Assembly (NCBI GenBank): GCA_943329075.2
Contig: CALQCM020000048.1
Coordinates: 1-35,233, forward strand
Source of the DNA: Chitinophaga pinensis
Lineage (GTDB): Bacteria; Pseudomonadota; Gammaproteobacteria; Burkholderiales; SG8-41
DNA: 35,233 nucleotides
Direction: 5' to 3'
A program made the translations under genes and the position numbers. A model generated the notes under the pieces. That model ran no database searches and had not been told where the DNA came from. It saw only the letters and a list, made by a program, of their open reading frames with translations. Shown here piece by piece: positions 7,245-15,105 of this stretch; the stretch's first letter is position 1; the number at the start of each line of letters is the position of its first letter.

Positions 7245-8773
7245 TGGCATTCGACGCAAACAGGGCCGATCTGACAATCGGCGTACTCGGTTCCGGCGCC
7301 ATGGGGCGCGGGATTGTGCAGGTTGCCGCCGCCGGCGGCATCAACGTGCTGATGATGGATGCAAAGCCGGGCGCCGCTGCCGAAGCGCGTGAATTCATCG
7401 GCAAGATGCTGATGCGTGCCGCCGAAAAGGGCAGCATGAGCAAGGAAGACGCCGACGCCGCGCTGGCCCGCGTCAAGGTCGCCAACACGCTGGCTGATTT
7501 TAAACCCTGCCATGCGGTGATCGAAGCCGTGGTTGAAAATCTGGATGTAAAACGCCAGGTCTTCGGCGAACTCGAAGGCATAGTCGCCGCCGACTGCATC
7601 CTGGCATCGAACACTTCATCGCTGTCGGTGACAACGATCGGCGCCAAACTGAAAACGCCGCAGCGTTTTGCCGGCTTCCATTTTTTCAACCCGGTGCCCT
7701 TGATGCGCCTGGTTGAAGTTATTGCCGGACTGCAAACCGAAGAGTGGGTGTGCGAGGCATTGACTGTGATCGGCAGACGCATGACGCGCGAGCCGGTGCG
7801 CTGCAGCGATGCGCCGGGCTTTCTCGTCAACCAGGTCGGTCGCGGCTTTACGCTGGAGGCGTCACACCTTGTGTATGAGGGCGTCTCGAACTTTGCCGAT
7901 GTCGACCGCGTCATGCGCGACGTTTGCGGTTTCCGCATGGGACCGTTCGAATTAATGGACCTCACGGGCCTCGATGTAACGCAACCGGCGTCGAAGCTGA
8001 TCTACGATCAGTTTTTCGACGAGCAACGCTACCGTCCCAATCTGATCATGCAGTCGCGTTATGAAGCCGGCGTGCTCGGTCGCAAGACCAAGAACGGCTT
8101 TTACAAATACGACGCCGATATGAAACCGACCGTGCCGCCGGAAGCACCGGCGCCGGCCGCGCGTCCCGACAGCGTCTGGATCAGCAAAGCCGATGCGAAA
8201 GGCCACGCCGTATTGAGCGAACTGGTCGCCAAACTCGGCGTCACGATCGAAAGCGGCGCGAAACCAAGCGCCAAGGCGCTGTGCCTCGTCACGCCGATCG
8301 GCGACGATGCCACCAGTTGCGCCGTCGAACAGGAACTCGATCCGAAACGTACCATCGCGGTCGATACGCTGTTCCCGATGGTCAAGCGCCGCACCATCAT
8401 GACCACCACGATCACCGATGCCGCCTACCGCGACGCTGCGCACGGCCTGCTGGCCAGTGACGGCGTGCCCGTTACGGTCTGCCACGACAGCCCGGGGTTC
8501 ATCGCACAACGTATCGTTGCCATGATCGTCAACATCGGCTGCTCGATCGCGCAGAGCCGCACCGGCACCGCGGCCGACATCGACAAAGCCGTGACCCTCG
8601 GTCTGAATTATCCGAACGGCCCGTTCCGTTTTGCCGATACGCTCGGCGTCGACCGCATTCACAAGGTGCTGTCGTCGATGAACCGTATTTATGCCGATCC
8701 GCGCTACCGTCCGAACATCTGGCTGACGCGACGCGCCAAGCTCGGCGTATCGGCGCTGACTCCCGAAGCCTGA
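7244..8773 (+). CDS. 3-hydroxyacyl-CoA dehydrogenase (PaaH-like, two C-terminal domains)
   Basis: A 509-residue NAD-dependent L-3-hydroxyacyl-CoA dehydrogenase. The Rossmann motif GVLGSGAMGRGI lies near residues 14-25, and the signature block with catalytic His, GFHFFNPVPLMRLVEVI, lies near residues 144-160. The first 3HCDH C-terminal domain spans about 188-285, a linker rich in Pro and Ala lies near 300-308, and a second C-terminal domain (DSPGFIAQRI ... NYPNGPFRFAD) fills about 405-500. The long two-lobe form is typical of PaaH/PhaC-type enzymes acting in phenylacetate or adipate-like degradation, but no paa genes are here, so the substrate is open. It oxidises 3-hydroxyacyl-CoA to 3-ketoacyl-CoA. 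The next gene, a thiolase, follows after 33 nt. Confidence 0.9.
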   Translation: MAFDANRADLTIGVLGSGAMGRGIVQVAAAGGINVLMMDAKPGAAAEAREFIGKMLMRAAEKGSMSKEDADAALARVKVANTLADFKPCHAVIEAVVENLDVKRQVFGELEGIVAADCILASNTSSLSVTTIGAKLKTPQRFAGFHFFNPVPLMRLVEVIAGLQTEEWVCEALTVIGRRMTREPVRCSDAPGFLVNQVGRGFTLEASHLVYEGVSNFADVDRVMRDVCGFRMGPFELMDLTGLDVTQPASKLIYDQFFDEQRYRPNLIMQSRYEAGVLGRKTKNGFYKYDADMKPTVPPEAPAPAARPDSVWISKADAKGHAVLSELVAKLGVTIESGAKPSAKALCLVTPIGDDATSCAVEQELDPKRTIAVDTLFPMVKRRTIMTTTITDAAYRDAAHGLLASDGVPVTVCHDSPGFIAQRIVAMIVNIGCSIAQSRTGTAADIDKAVTLGLNYPNGPFRFADTLGVDRIHKVLSSMNRIYADPRYRPNIWLTRRAKLGVSALTPEA

Positions 8774-8806
8774 ACCCTGTAAAAAGCCACTGATAAAGGA
8801 TTCCAC

Positions 8807-10009
8807 ATGCTCGACGCCTATATTTACGAAGGTCTGCGCACGCCGTTCGGACGTTATGCCGGCTCGCTCGCCAAAGTGCGCCCCGACGATTTGATGGCCA
8901 GTGCCATCCGCTCGGTGATGGCGGTCACCAAATTCAAAGCTGAACAGATTGAGGACATCGTGCTTGGCTGCGCCAATCAGGCCGGCGAAGATGCACGCTG
9001 CGTGGCGCGCCACGCTGCGCTCTCGGCTGATTTGCCGATCGAAATTCCGGGCACGGTGCTGCAGCGCAATTGCGCCAGCGGCCTCGGTTCGATCATTTAC
9101 GCCGCGCATTCGCTGACGGCGGGCGAGGGCGATGTGTTCCTCGTCGGCGGCGTCGAAAGCATGAGCCGCGCGCCGTTTGTTTTCGCCAAGACCGAAAGCC
9201 CGTTCGGTCGCGAAATGCGCATTTTCGACAGCACCATCGGCCCGCGCTTCTCGAACCCGAAACTGACCAAAAAATTCGGTGACCACCAGATGCCGCAGAC
9301 GTCGGACAACCTGGCGCGCGAATATGGCATCACGCGCGAGCAAGCCGATCAATTCGCGCTGTCTTCACAACAGAAATTTGCCGCCGCCAAAGGCGCAGGC
9401 TTTTTCAATGGCGAGATTGCCCCGGTCGAAATGCCGCCGACGCGCAAAGGCCCGGTTCCGGCAGTGGCGGATGACGAACATCCGCGTCCGACCACCGACA
9501 TGGCAACGCTGGTCAAGATGAAGCCGCTGTACGAAGGCGGCGTCACCACTGCCGGCAATGCCTCCGGCGTGAACGACGGCGCTGTTGCCATCATGATGGG
9601 CAATCTCAAGGCCGGTGAAAAAGCCGGCTCGAAACCGATCGCGCGCATAGTCGCCACCGCCTCGGCCGGGGTGCGGCCCGACATCATGGGCATCGGCCCG
9701 GTTGCCGCCTCCAAAAAAGCGCTCGAACGCGCCGGCCTCACCATCAAAGACATGGACATCATCGAAATCAACGAAGCCTTCGCCGCCCAGGTGCTGTCCT
9801 GCCTGAAAGGCCTTGGTGTTGCATTCGATGACAAGCGCGTCAATCCGAATGGCGGCGCGATCGCCGTCGGCCATCCGCTGGGCGCATCCGGTGCGCGTCT
9901 CGCACTGACCGCAGCACGCCAGTTGCAGCTCACGGGTGGACGTTACGCACTGACCAGCCTCTGCATCGGCGGCGGCCAGGGCATGGCCGTCATCATCGAA
10001 CGAGTTTGA
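8807..10009 (+). CDS. Acetyl-CoA acyltransferase (thiolase)
   Basis: A 400-residue thiolase of full length. The nucleophile Cys89 is in QRNCASGLGS, the His356 motif is GGAIAVGHPLGASG and the second catalytic cysteine Cys386 is in LCIGGGQGMAV. It cleaves 3-ketoacyl-CoA to acetyl-CoA and a shortened acyl-CoA, the step after the upstream dehydrogenase. Start ATG at 8807 has AAAGGA about 7 nt upstream. The protein resembles the PcaF/FadA-type degradative group more than the biosynthetic PhaA group, but I cannot settle this by eye. Its end is 14 nt from the selenoprotein start. Confidence 0.92.
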   Translation: MLDAYIYEGLRTPFGRYAGSLAKVRPDDLMASAIRSVMAVTKFKAEQIEDIVLGCANQAGEDARCVARHAALSADLPIEIPGTVLQRNCASGLGSIIYAAHSLTAGEGDVFLVGGVESMSRAPFVFAKTESPFGREMRIFDSTIGPRFSNPKLTKKFGDHQMPQTSDNLAREYGITREQADQFALSSQQKFAAAKGAGFFNGEIAPVEMPPTRKGPVPAVADDEHPRPTTDMATLVKMKPLYEGGVTTAGNASGVNDGAVAIMMGNLKAGEKAGSKPIARIVATASAGVRPDIMGIGPVAASKKALERAGLTIKDMDIIEINEAFAAQVLSCLKGLGVAFDDKRVNPNGGAIAVGHPLGASGARLALTAARQLQLTGGRYALTSLCIGGGQGMAVIIERV

Positions 10010-10023
10010 AAGAGGACTTACAC

Positions 10024-10569
10024 ATGAGCGAAAAAGTATTTCTGATTTCGCCCGAAGCGCCGCCGCATCAGTTCGGCGCGGCGGGTGAAAAACGCGCGAT
10101 CAAAACGACGGGCAAAGGCATTCGTCTCGGCACGCTCGACAACACCAAGGGCAACGCCGACCACCTGCTGGCATTCGTGGTCGAGAACATCCGCAAAGTG
10201 ATGCTGGTGGAATCGGTGGTGGCGTTGCGCAAGAACAATCCGAGCACACCTGCACCGAAAAACGTGCTCGACAAACTGGAGGCAGAGGCTGATTTTGTAA
10301 TCAGCGCGATGGCGGATTGAGGGTCCTGCACGTCGTGGAGTGTCCACGACATGGCAGAGCTCCGCAAACGCGGACTGGTTACTGCAGTCATTTACTCCGG
10401 ACCGTTTCTCAAGCTCGGCAAGGCACAGGCGCGCACCTTTGGCGTGCCCGAACTGCCCTTGCTCGAAATCACGCATCCGCTGGGCGGCATCTCGATTGAT
10501 GACGTACGCGGACGCAGCGAACAGGCGGCACCGCAATTCGCCGCACTCATCAAAGAAAACCTGAAATGA
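10024..10569 (+). CDS. UGSC-family selenoprotein, in-frame UGA (Sec99)
   Basis: One 181-residue protein with TGA at 10318-10320 read as selenocysteine. Before it the frame encodes MSEKVFLISPEAPPHQFG ... VISAMAD. After it the same frame continues GSCTSWSVHDMAELRKRG and runs to TGA at 10567. The UGA thus sits exactly in the U-G-S-C motif that names the UGSC (seleno)protein family, with Cys102 as likely redox partner. A perfect hairpin follows the UGA at bacterial SECIS distance. ATG at 10024 is preferred over TTG at 10006 because AGAGGA precedes it. The stop overlaps the next start (ATGA), which only makes sense if ribosomes pass the UGA. The motif recalls the Sec motifs of glycine and proline reductases, so a reductive or thiol-based step on a small carboxylate or thioester is plausible, but the reaction is unknown. 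Insertion needs SelA/B/C/D, which are not in this window. Confidence 0.88.
10326..10357 (+). promoter_or_regulatory. Bacterial SECIS-like hairpin for Sec insertion
   Basis: GTCGTGGA (10332-10339) pairs perfectly with TCCACGAC (10343-10350) around a three-base loop GTG. A lower stem CTGC (10326-10329) with GCAG (10354-10357) extends it across a small internal loop. There are 19 nt between the UGA and the apical loop, the loop is 3 nt, and its first base is G. All three fit the published bSECIS consensus: 16-37 nt spacing, 3-14 nt loop, and G in the first two loop positions. It would bind SelB. Confidence 0.8.
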
Positions 10570-11687
10570 GCAATCTTAAAGACCTGATGCACGCACCCGG
10601 TGCCGGCTTAGAAGCCGACGGCGATTTCGACAAGGTCAATGCGCTGTGTATGGAAAAGGGCTGGGGCGACGGACTGCCGCTGGTGCCGCCGACGGTGGCG
10701 CGGGTCGAACAGATGCTGACCTACTGCGACCGTCCATACGATGAAGTGATCGGGCTGGTGGCGCCGCGCTACGGTGCTGCGACCCCGTTGCGTCTGGCCG
10801 CCAATGCGGTGATGGCCGGCTGCAAGCCGGAACATTTTCCGCTGCTGATGCTGACCATCGAAGCCCTGTGCGATGAAACCTTCAACCTCTACGGCATCAA
10901 TGCAACCACGCATCCGTGCTCGACACTGATGGTGGTGAACGGGCCGCTGGCAAAAGAACTGAAGATGAACTGGGGCCACAATGCCTTCGGCCCCGGCAAC
11001 CAGGCCAACGCCACGATCGGTCGTGCGATTCGCCTCGCCATGCTCAATATCGGCGGCGCCATTCCGGCCACCGGCGACATGGCGACCTTCGGTTCGCCCG
11101 CCAAGTACACGTTTTGCGTGGCAGAGAACGAAGCCGAAAACCCGTGGGAACCGCTGCACGTTGAACTCGGCTTTGCGCGCGACGTCAGCACGGTCACCGT
11201 CTATGGCGCGGAGTCCCCGCATAACGTCAACGACCATGAAAGCAACACCGGCATCGGCGTTCTGAAAATGACCGCCGGCACGGTGGCAATGACCGGCGCC
11301 AACAACCTTTATTTCGACGGCCCGCCGCTGCTGATCTTCGGCCCCGAACACGCGTCGATGGTGGCACGCGACGGTTATTCAAAAGCCGACGTCAAAAAGT
11401 ATATTTACGAACACGCTCGCGTGCGTCTGGATGCTTTCTCCGATGAAAACATCGATCGCCGCATCCGCCAGTGGCCGGTCTTCAAGGGCGAGTTCACGGA
11501 AGCCGGCCCCGATCGCATGGTGCCGGTGATGAAAAGCGCAAGCAATGCGCATGTAGTCGTGATCGGCGGCGCCGGCAAACATTCCGCCTACGTGCCGACC
11601 TTCGGTGCAACGCAACCGATTACCCGCGCACTGAAATTGCGCAACGGTGCGTTTGCGAAAAGCGTCGAGGAATTCCGTCAGAAATAA
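10566..11687 (+). CDS. Conserved protein of unknown function, partner of the UGSC selenoprotein
   Basis: A 373-residue protein with no signal peptide or membrane segment. Notable conserved-looking stretches are EKGWGDGLPLVPPT near residue 30, AANAVMAGCKPEHFP near 80, NATTHPCSTLMVVNGP near 120, and NAFGPGNQANATIGRAIRL. The block after that includes GDMATFGSPAKYTFCVAE, and the C-terminus has VVIGGAGKHSAYVPTFGAT. From memory, similar unnamed proteins accompany UGSC proteins in other bacteria; I have not verified this. Cysteines in AGCKP and THPCS could serve catalysis or metal binding. The ATG overlaps the selenoprotein stop (ATGA), giving translational coupling and suggesting equal amounts, as for subunits of one enzyme. 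I assign no reaction. Confidence 0.75.
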   Translation: MSNLKDLMHAPGAGLEADGDFDKVNALCMEKGWGDGLPLVPPTVARVEQMLTYCDRPYDEVIGLVAPRYGAATPLRLAANAVMAGCKPEHFPLLMLTIEALCDETFNLYGINATTHPCSTLMVVNGPLAKELKMNWGHNAFGPGNQANATIGRAIRLAMLNIGGAIPATGDMATFGSPAKYTFCVAENEAENPWEPLHVELGFARDVSTVTVYGAESPHNVNDHESNTGIGVLKMTAGTVAMTGANNLYFDGPPLLIFGPEHASMVARDGYSKADVKKYIYEHARVRLDAFSDENIDRRIRQWPVFKGEFTEAGPDRMVPVMKSASNAHVVVIGGAGKHSAYVPTFGATQPITRALKLRNGAFAKSVEEFRQK

Positions 11688-11727
11688 GTGCTGCCGGCGT
11701 CACCGCCGGCACGAAGAGGAGAAGCGT

Positions 11728-12693
11728 TTGAACAAGGGAATACTGGCGGCGCTGCTGGCGCTGGGCGTGATATCGCCCGGCAGCTTTGCGCAAACTTACC
11801 CCGACCATCCGATCCGTCTGATCGTCGGCACCGCCCCCGGTGGCACGCAGGACGGCACGGCGCGCATGGTGTCAAAAGAAGTCGAAGGCCTGCTGGGCCA
11901 GCCGATCGTGGTCGACAACCGCGGTGGCGCCAACGGCATCATCGGTTACGATCTCGTGGCCAAAGCGGCCCCTGACGGCTATACACTGCTGCACACCGCC
12001 GTCGCATTCGCGATCAACGCCACCGTTTACAAAAAGCTGCCGTTCGACGTCAGCAAAGACTTTATCCCGGTCACAACCATTGCGGTCGGGCAGGGCGCGC
12101 TGATCGTTGTCCATGCCTCCGTAGCGGCGCGCACGGTGAAGGAACTGGTCGAACTGGCGAAACAGAAACAACTCTCCTACAGCTCGCCCGGCATCGGCAA
12201 CGGCATGCACCTGATCACCGAGGCGTTTGATGCACGTGCCGGCATCAAGATGCTGCACATTCCGTACAAAGGTGCGGGCCCCGCGCTCAATGCGCTGCTG
12301 AGCGCCGAAGTGCAGGTCATGCTGATTCCGCCGCTGATCGTCGCGCAGCACATCAAGGCCGGCCGTTTGCGCGCGCTGGCCTACAGCGGTGTGAAGCGCC
12401 TCGAAGTCATGCCCGATATTCCTATGATTTCGGAAGCCGGCCTGCCGGGCTTCCACATGGACAGCGGCTGGCACGGCTGGTTCGCGCCGGCAAAAACGCC
12501 GCCGGCGGTGATCAATAAACTCTATGCGGCGGTTCACAAGTCGATCGAGACGCCAAAAATGAAGGAATTTTTCACCTCAATCGGCTATGACGCCGGCGGT
12601 GAATCGCCAGAGCAATTCCGCAAGACGTTTGAAGCGGACAAAAAACGCTGGGGCGAAATCGCCAAGATGGCAAAAATCACCGCCGATGAGTAA
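11728..12693 (+). CDS. Bug/TctC family periplasmic solute-binding protein (first copy)
   Basis: A 321-residue tripartite tricarboxylate transporter receptor, exported by the signal peptide MNKGILAALLALGVISPGSF with cleavage probably after SFA. Family landmarks are YPDHPIRLIVG, QPIVVDNRGGANG, AAPDGYTLLHT and LHIPYKGAGPALNALL. The ligand-binding turn reads PGGTQDGTAR instead of the more usual PGGGxDxxAR seen in the third TctC gene here. Start TTG at 11728, with AAGAGGAG directly upstream, is preferred to an in-frame ATG inside the previous gene. Bug proteins bind small carboxylates. Many are orphans without TctAB partners, as here. Its place 40 nt behind the UGSC partner suggests it captures the operon's substrate. 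Confidence 0.88.
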   Translation: MNKGILAALLALGVISPGSFAQTYPDHPIRLIVGTAPGGTQDGTARMVSKEVEGLLGQPIVVDNRGGANGIIGYDLVAKAAPDGYTLLHTAVAFAINATVYKKLPFDVSKDFIPVTTIAVGQGALIVVHASVAARTVKELVELAKQKQLSYSSPGIGNGMHLITEAFDARAGIKMLHIPYKGAGPALNALLSAEVQVMLIPPLIVAQHIKAGRLRALAYSGVKRLEVMPDIPMISEAGLPGFHMDSGWHGWFAPAKTPPAVINKLYAAVHKSIETPKMKEFFTSIGYDAGGESPEQFRKTFEADKKRWGEIAKMAKITADE

Positions 12694-12743
12694 GCAGGCT
12701 TCGGGATCAGGCCCGCCTTAAACAATCTGTTCGGGAGAGGGCA

Positions 12744-13712
12744 ATGCAAAGAGTCGCCAACCGCGCCGTTTTAGCAGCACTTGCCATCGCCAGCGGCGTT
12801 GCCATTGGCGCGGATGCCTACCCGAGCCGTCCCATCCGCCTTGTCGTGGCGACCGCACCCAGTGGCGCACAGGATGCAACGGCGCGCGCCATCGCCCGAC
12901 AAATCGAACAACAAATCGGGTATCCCCTTGTCATCGATAACCGGGCCGGTGCCAATGGCATTGTCGGTTACGACCTCGTCGCCAAGGCGGTTCCCGACGG
13001 TTACACGCTGCTGCATACCTCGGTGGCGTTCGCCATCAATCCAAGCGTCTACAAAAAACTACCCTTCGATGTAAACCGCGATTTCACGCCGATCACGAAT
13101 GTGACGCGGGGCGAGGGCGCTCTGGTGGTGGTGCATCCCTCGGTGTCCGCCAACAACATTCGCGAGCTGATCGCCCTGGCGAAGGAAAAACCGGTTGCCT
13201 ACAGTTCACCCGGCATCGGCAATGTGCTGCATCTGCTGAACGCAGCGTTCAATACGAAGGCGGGCATTACGATGCTGCATGTTCCCTATAAAGGCGCGGG
13301 CCCCGCCTTGAACGCGGTGATCGGCAGCGAAGTCCAGGTGATGTTCGTGCCGCCGCTGATATCGCTCCAGCACATCAAGGCCGGGCGCTTGCGCGCGATC
13401 GGCTACACCGGCGCCAAACGGCTGGACGCGCTGCCCGATCTGCCGACGGTTTCCGAAGGCGGTTTGCCGGGCTATCAACTCGACACCGGATGGCACGCCT
13501 GGTTTGCGCCGCCAAAAACGCCGGCGTTGGTGATAGACGCAATTTACGCTGAATTGCAGAAGGCGCTCGCCTTGCCCAAACTGCGCGATTATTTTCTTGC
13601 CGTTGGCTATGTTCCGGTTGGCGATCCACCGGCAACGTTTCAGAAAAATTTCCGCGAAGACGTCAAACGCTGGGCCGAAGTCGCAAAGCTCGCGCAAATC
13701 GTGCAGGAATAG
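12744..13712 (+). CDS. Bug/TctC family periplasmic solute-binding protein (second copy)
   Basis: A 322-residue paralogue of the preceding gene with long identical runs such as NPSVYKKLPFDV/NATVYKKLPFDV, YSSPGIGN, PYKGAGPALNA and QHIKAGRLRA, so a tandem duplication is likely. The signal peptide runs from MQRVANRAVLAALAIASGVA to cleavage near GADA. The ligand turn is PSGAQDATAR, again atypical and shared with the first copy, which suggests both bind the same or a closely related ligand. Start ATG at 12744 has GGGAGAGGG 5 nt upstream. It is the last gene of the operon. Only 9 bp separate it from the convergent third TctC gene, and no terminator hairpin fits between them. Confidence 0.88.
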   Translation: MQRVANRAVLAALAIASGVAIGADAYPSRPIRLVVATAPSGAQDATARAIARQIEQQIGYPLVIDNRAGANGIVGYDLVAKAVPDGYTLLHTSVAFAINPSVYKKLPFDVNRDFTPITNVTRGEGALVVVHPSVSANNIRELIALAKEKPVAYSSPGIGNVLHLLNAAFNTKAGITMLHVPYKGAGPALNAVIGSEVQVMFVPPLISLQHIKAGRLRAIGYTGAKRLDALPDLPTVSEGGLPGYQLDTGWHAWFAPPKTPALVIDAIYAELQKALALPKLRDYFLAVGYVPVGDPPATFQKNFREDVKRWAEVAKLAQIVQE

Positions 13713-13721
13713 GGCGGTTGT

Positions 13722-14708
13722 CTATTCCGGTCGTATTCCTGCGGCGCGCACGAGTTTTTCGTATTTCAGCAGTTCCTTGCGGGTAAAGGCATCGAATTCC
13801 TGCGGTGTGCTGGCCACCAGTTCGATCCCTTCCGTCAGCAGCCGATCGTTCATCCCCGGCGCGCGCAGCGCCTGCACCGCCACCGCATTGATACGGTTGA
13901 CGATGTCGGCCGGCGTTGCGGCAGGCAGCATCAGGGCAAACCAGCCCACCAATTCGTAGCCGGGAAGGCCGCTTTCCGCCACCGTTGGAACTTCCGGGAT
14001 GACGGCCGAAAAGCGACGCGGGCTGGTCACCGCAACCGCACGCAGACGGCCGGATTTCGCCAGCGGCAACCCGGTCGACATAGCAGCGAAATAGCAGGTA
14101 ATCTGGCCGCCGATCACGTCCGTCACCGCCTGGCTGCCGCCCTTGTAGGGCACATGCAGCATGTCGATTTTCGCCATCCAGCGGAACAACTCCGGCGCAA
14201 TATGCGTCGGGCTGCCGATGCCGGCGGAGGCAAACGTCAGCATGCCCGGTTTGGCCTTGGCCAGCGCAATCAGATCTCTGACGGTTTTGACCGGCAATGA
14301 CGGGTGGACCACCAAAAGCACCGGCGTCGTGCCGATCATGGTGACCGGCCCCAAATCCCGCAACAGGTCATAAGGCATGGCCTTGCCATAGAGGCTGACG
14401 TTGGCGACCTGGGATGAATTCGAGAGCAGCAAGGTGTAGCCGTCGGGCGCCGCCTTGGCAACAAAGTCCGATCCGATATTGGTGGCGGCACCCGGCTTGT
14501 TTTCGATCACCACCGGCTGGTTGAAAACCTCCGCCATCTTTTGGCCGACGACGCGTGCGGCCGTATCGACGCCGCCGCCCGGCAGATATGGAACGACGAT
14601 CCTGACCAGGTGGTTAGGATAAGAAACGGGGCTGGATTGAGCGAGGGCATGGGGGGCAAAGAAAATCGCCGCGACAAGCCCCAATCCGGTCAATCTCATA
14701 TTTGACAT
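13722..14708 (-). CDS. Bug/TctC family periplasmic solute-binding protein (third, divergent type)
   Basis: A 328-residue TctC protein from ATG at 14708. The signal peptide MSNMRLTGLGLVAAIFFA ends near HALAQ. It has the canonical turn LPGGGVDTAARVVG, then PVVIENKPGAATNIGS, AAPDGYTLLLSN and LHVPYKGGSQAV. The reading frame extends upstream to 14783, but those residues are not part of a signal peptide, so 14708 or the next Met at 14699 is chosen. It is clearly less related to the tandem pair than they are to each other. It is monocistronic and convergent with the catabolic operon. A palindrome overlaps its first codons. Its ligand cannot be inferred. Confidence 0.85.
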   Translation of the reverse strand: MSNMRLTGLGLVAAIFFAPHALAQSSPVSYPNHLVRIVVPYLPGGGVDTAARVVGQKMAEVFNQPVVIENKPGAATNIGSDFVAKAAPDGYTLLLSNSSQVANVSLYGKAMPYDLLRDLGPVTMIGTTPVLLVVHPSLPVKTVRDLIALAKAKPGMLTFASAGIGSPTHIAPELFRWMAKIDMLHVPYKGGSQAVTDVIGGQITCYFAAMSTGLPLAKSGRLRAVAVTSPRRFSAVIPEVPTVAESGLPGYELVGWFALMLPAATPADIVNRINAVAVQALRAPGMNDRLLTEGIELVASTPQEFDAFTRKELLKYEKLVRAAGIRPE

Positions 14709-14729
14709 AATATACATTATGCGCATAAT
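14702..14729 (+). promoter_or_regulatory. Sigma-70 promoter with embedded palindrome (operator candidate)
   Basis: TTGACA (14702-14707) and CATAAT (14724-14729) are 16 bp apart on the plus strand, a strong promoter pointing to the small ORF at 14773. In between lies CATAATATACATTATG (14706-14721), whose arms CATAAT and ATTATG are perfect inverted repeats around four bases. A dimeric repressor bound there would block this promoter. It would also cover the start codon area of the divergent TctC gene. Confidence 0.5.
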
Positions 14730-14772
14730 TCGTGCGGCATTTGCTAGCGAAATATAGCTCACATCAGAAAAT

Positions 14773-15105
14773 ATGCTGCCCATGCTAAACCCCAGTAAAC
14801 GCCGCGCCCTAGCGATTCAAGCCGAAGCAATTGAAATAATGGAAATTATGGGCGAAGGCCAAGCGGCGATCTTGCAAAAAGTTCACCCAACAACTGACAC
14901 TCGCTGGCTGCTCCGGCACCGCCAACCCTCGACCGCCGCCCTAATCGTCCTCCGGGCCGTTGCAAAATGCCAGCTCCCCGGCATGAACCACAAATACTGG
15001 ATCGGCCGGGTTTCGGTAAGGATGGTCGTAGCGGCGGAGTTCAACGAAAGAGCGCGCTGTGTGAACCTAAACGAACCAGTCGCAAGGTGTTCGCGTCGGG
15101 CTTAG
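14773..15105 (+). CDS. Hypothetical small protein, unrecognised
   Basis: A 110-residue frame from ATG at 14773 (second ATG at 14782), about 35 nt downstream of a strong promoter. The N-terminal 40 residues look like an amphipathic helix, rich in Ala, Glu and Ile (RRALAIQAEAIEIMEIMGEG). I recognise no family. Its last 65 bp overlap the 3' end of the convergent toxin gene, so the real product may be shorter or the frame may be a remnant whose end is fortuitous. The promoter supports transcription here but not necessarily this product. Confidence 0.35.
   Translation: MLPMLNPSKRRALAIQAEAIEIMEIMGEGQAAILQKVHPTTDTRWLLRHRQPSTAALIVLRAVAKCQLPGMNHKYWIGRVSVRMVVAAEFNERARCVNLNEPVARCSRRA

Noticed and set aside
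7952..9352. 466-codon antisense ORF on the minus strand
   Set aside because: It lies opposite the dehydrogenase and thiolase genes, has shadow composition (His, Arg and Gly rich) and no family motif. Long antisense frames are common in GC-rich coding DNA.
10318..10320. TGA as a simple nonsense mutation
   Set aside because: The codon falls at the U of the UGSC motif, a SECIS-like hairpin follows at the right distance, and the downstream half shows no decay.
10351..10569. A separate 72-residue gene downstream of a truncated one
   Set aside because: It is in the same frame as the 10024 gene, has no ribosome-binding site, and together they make a full-length UGSC protein.
14709..14783. Longer N-terminus of the third TctC protein
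   Set aside because: The added residues precede a complete signal peptide and overlap a promoter-like region. An internal start is far more likely.
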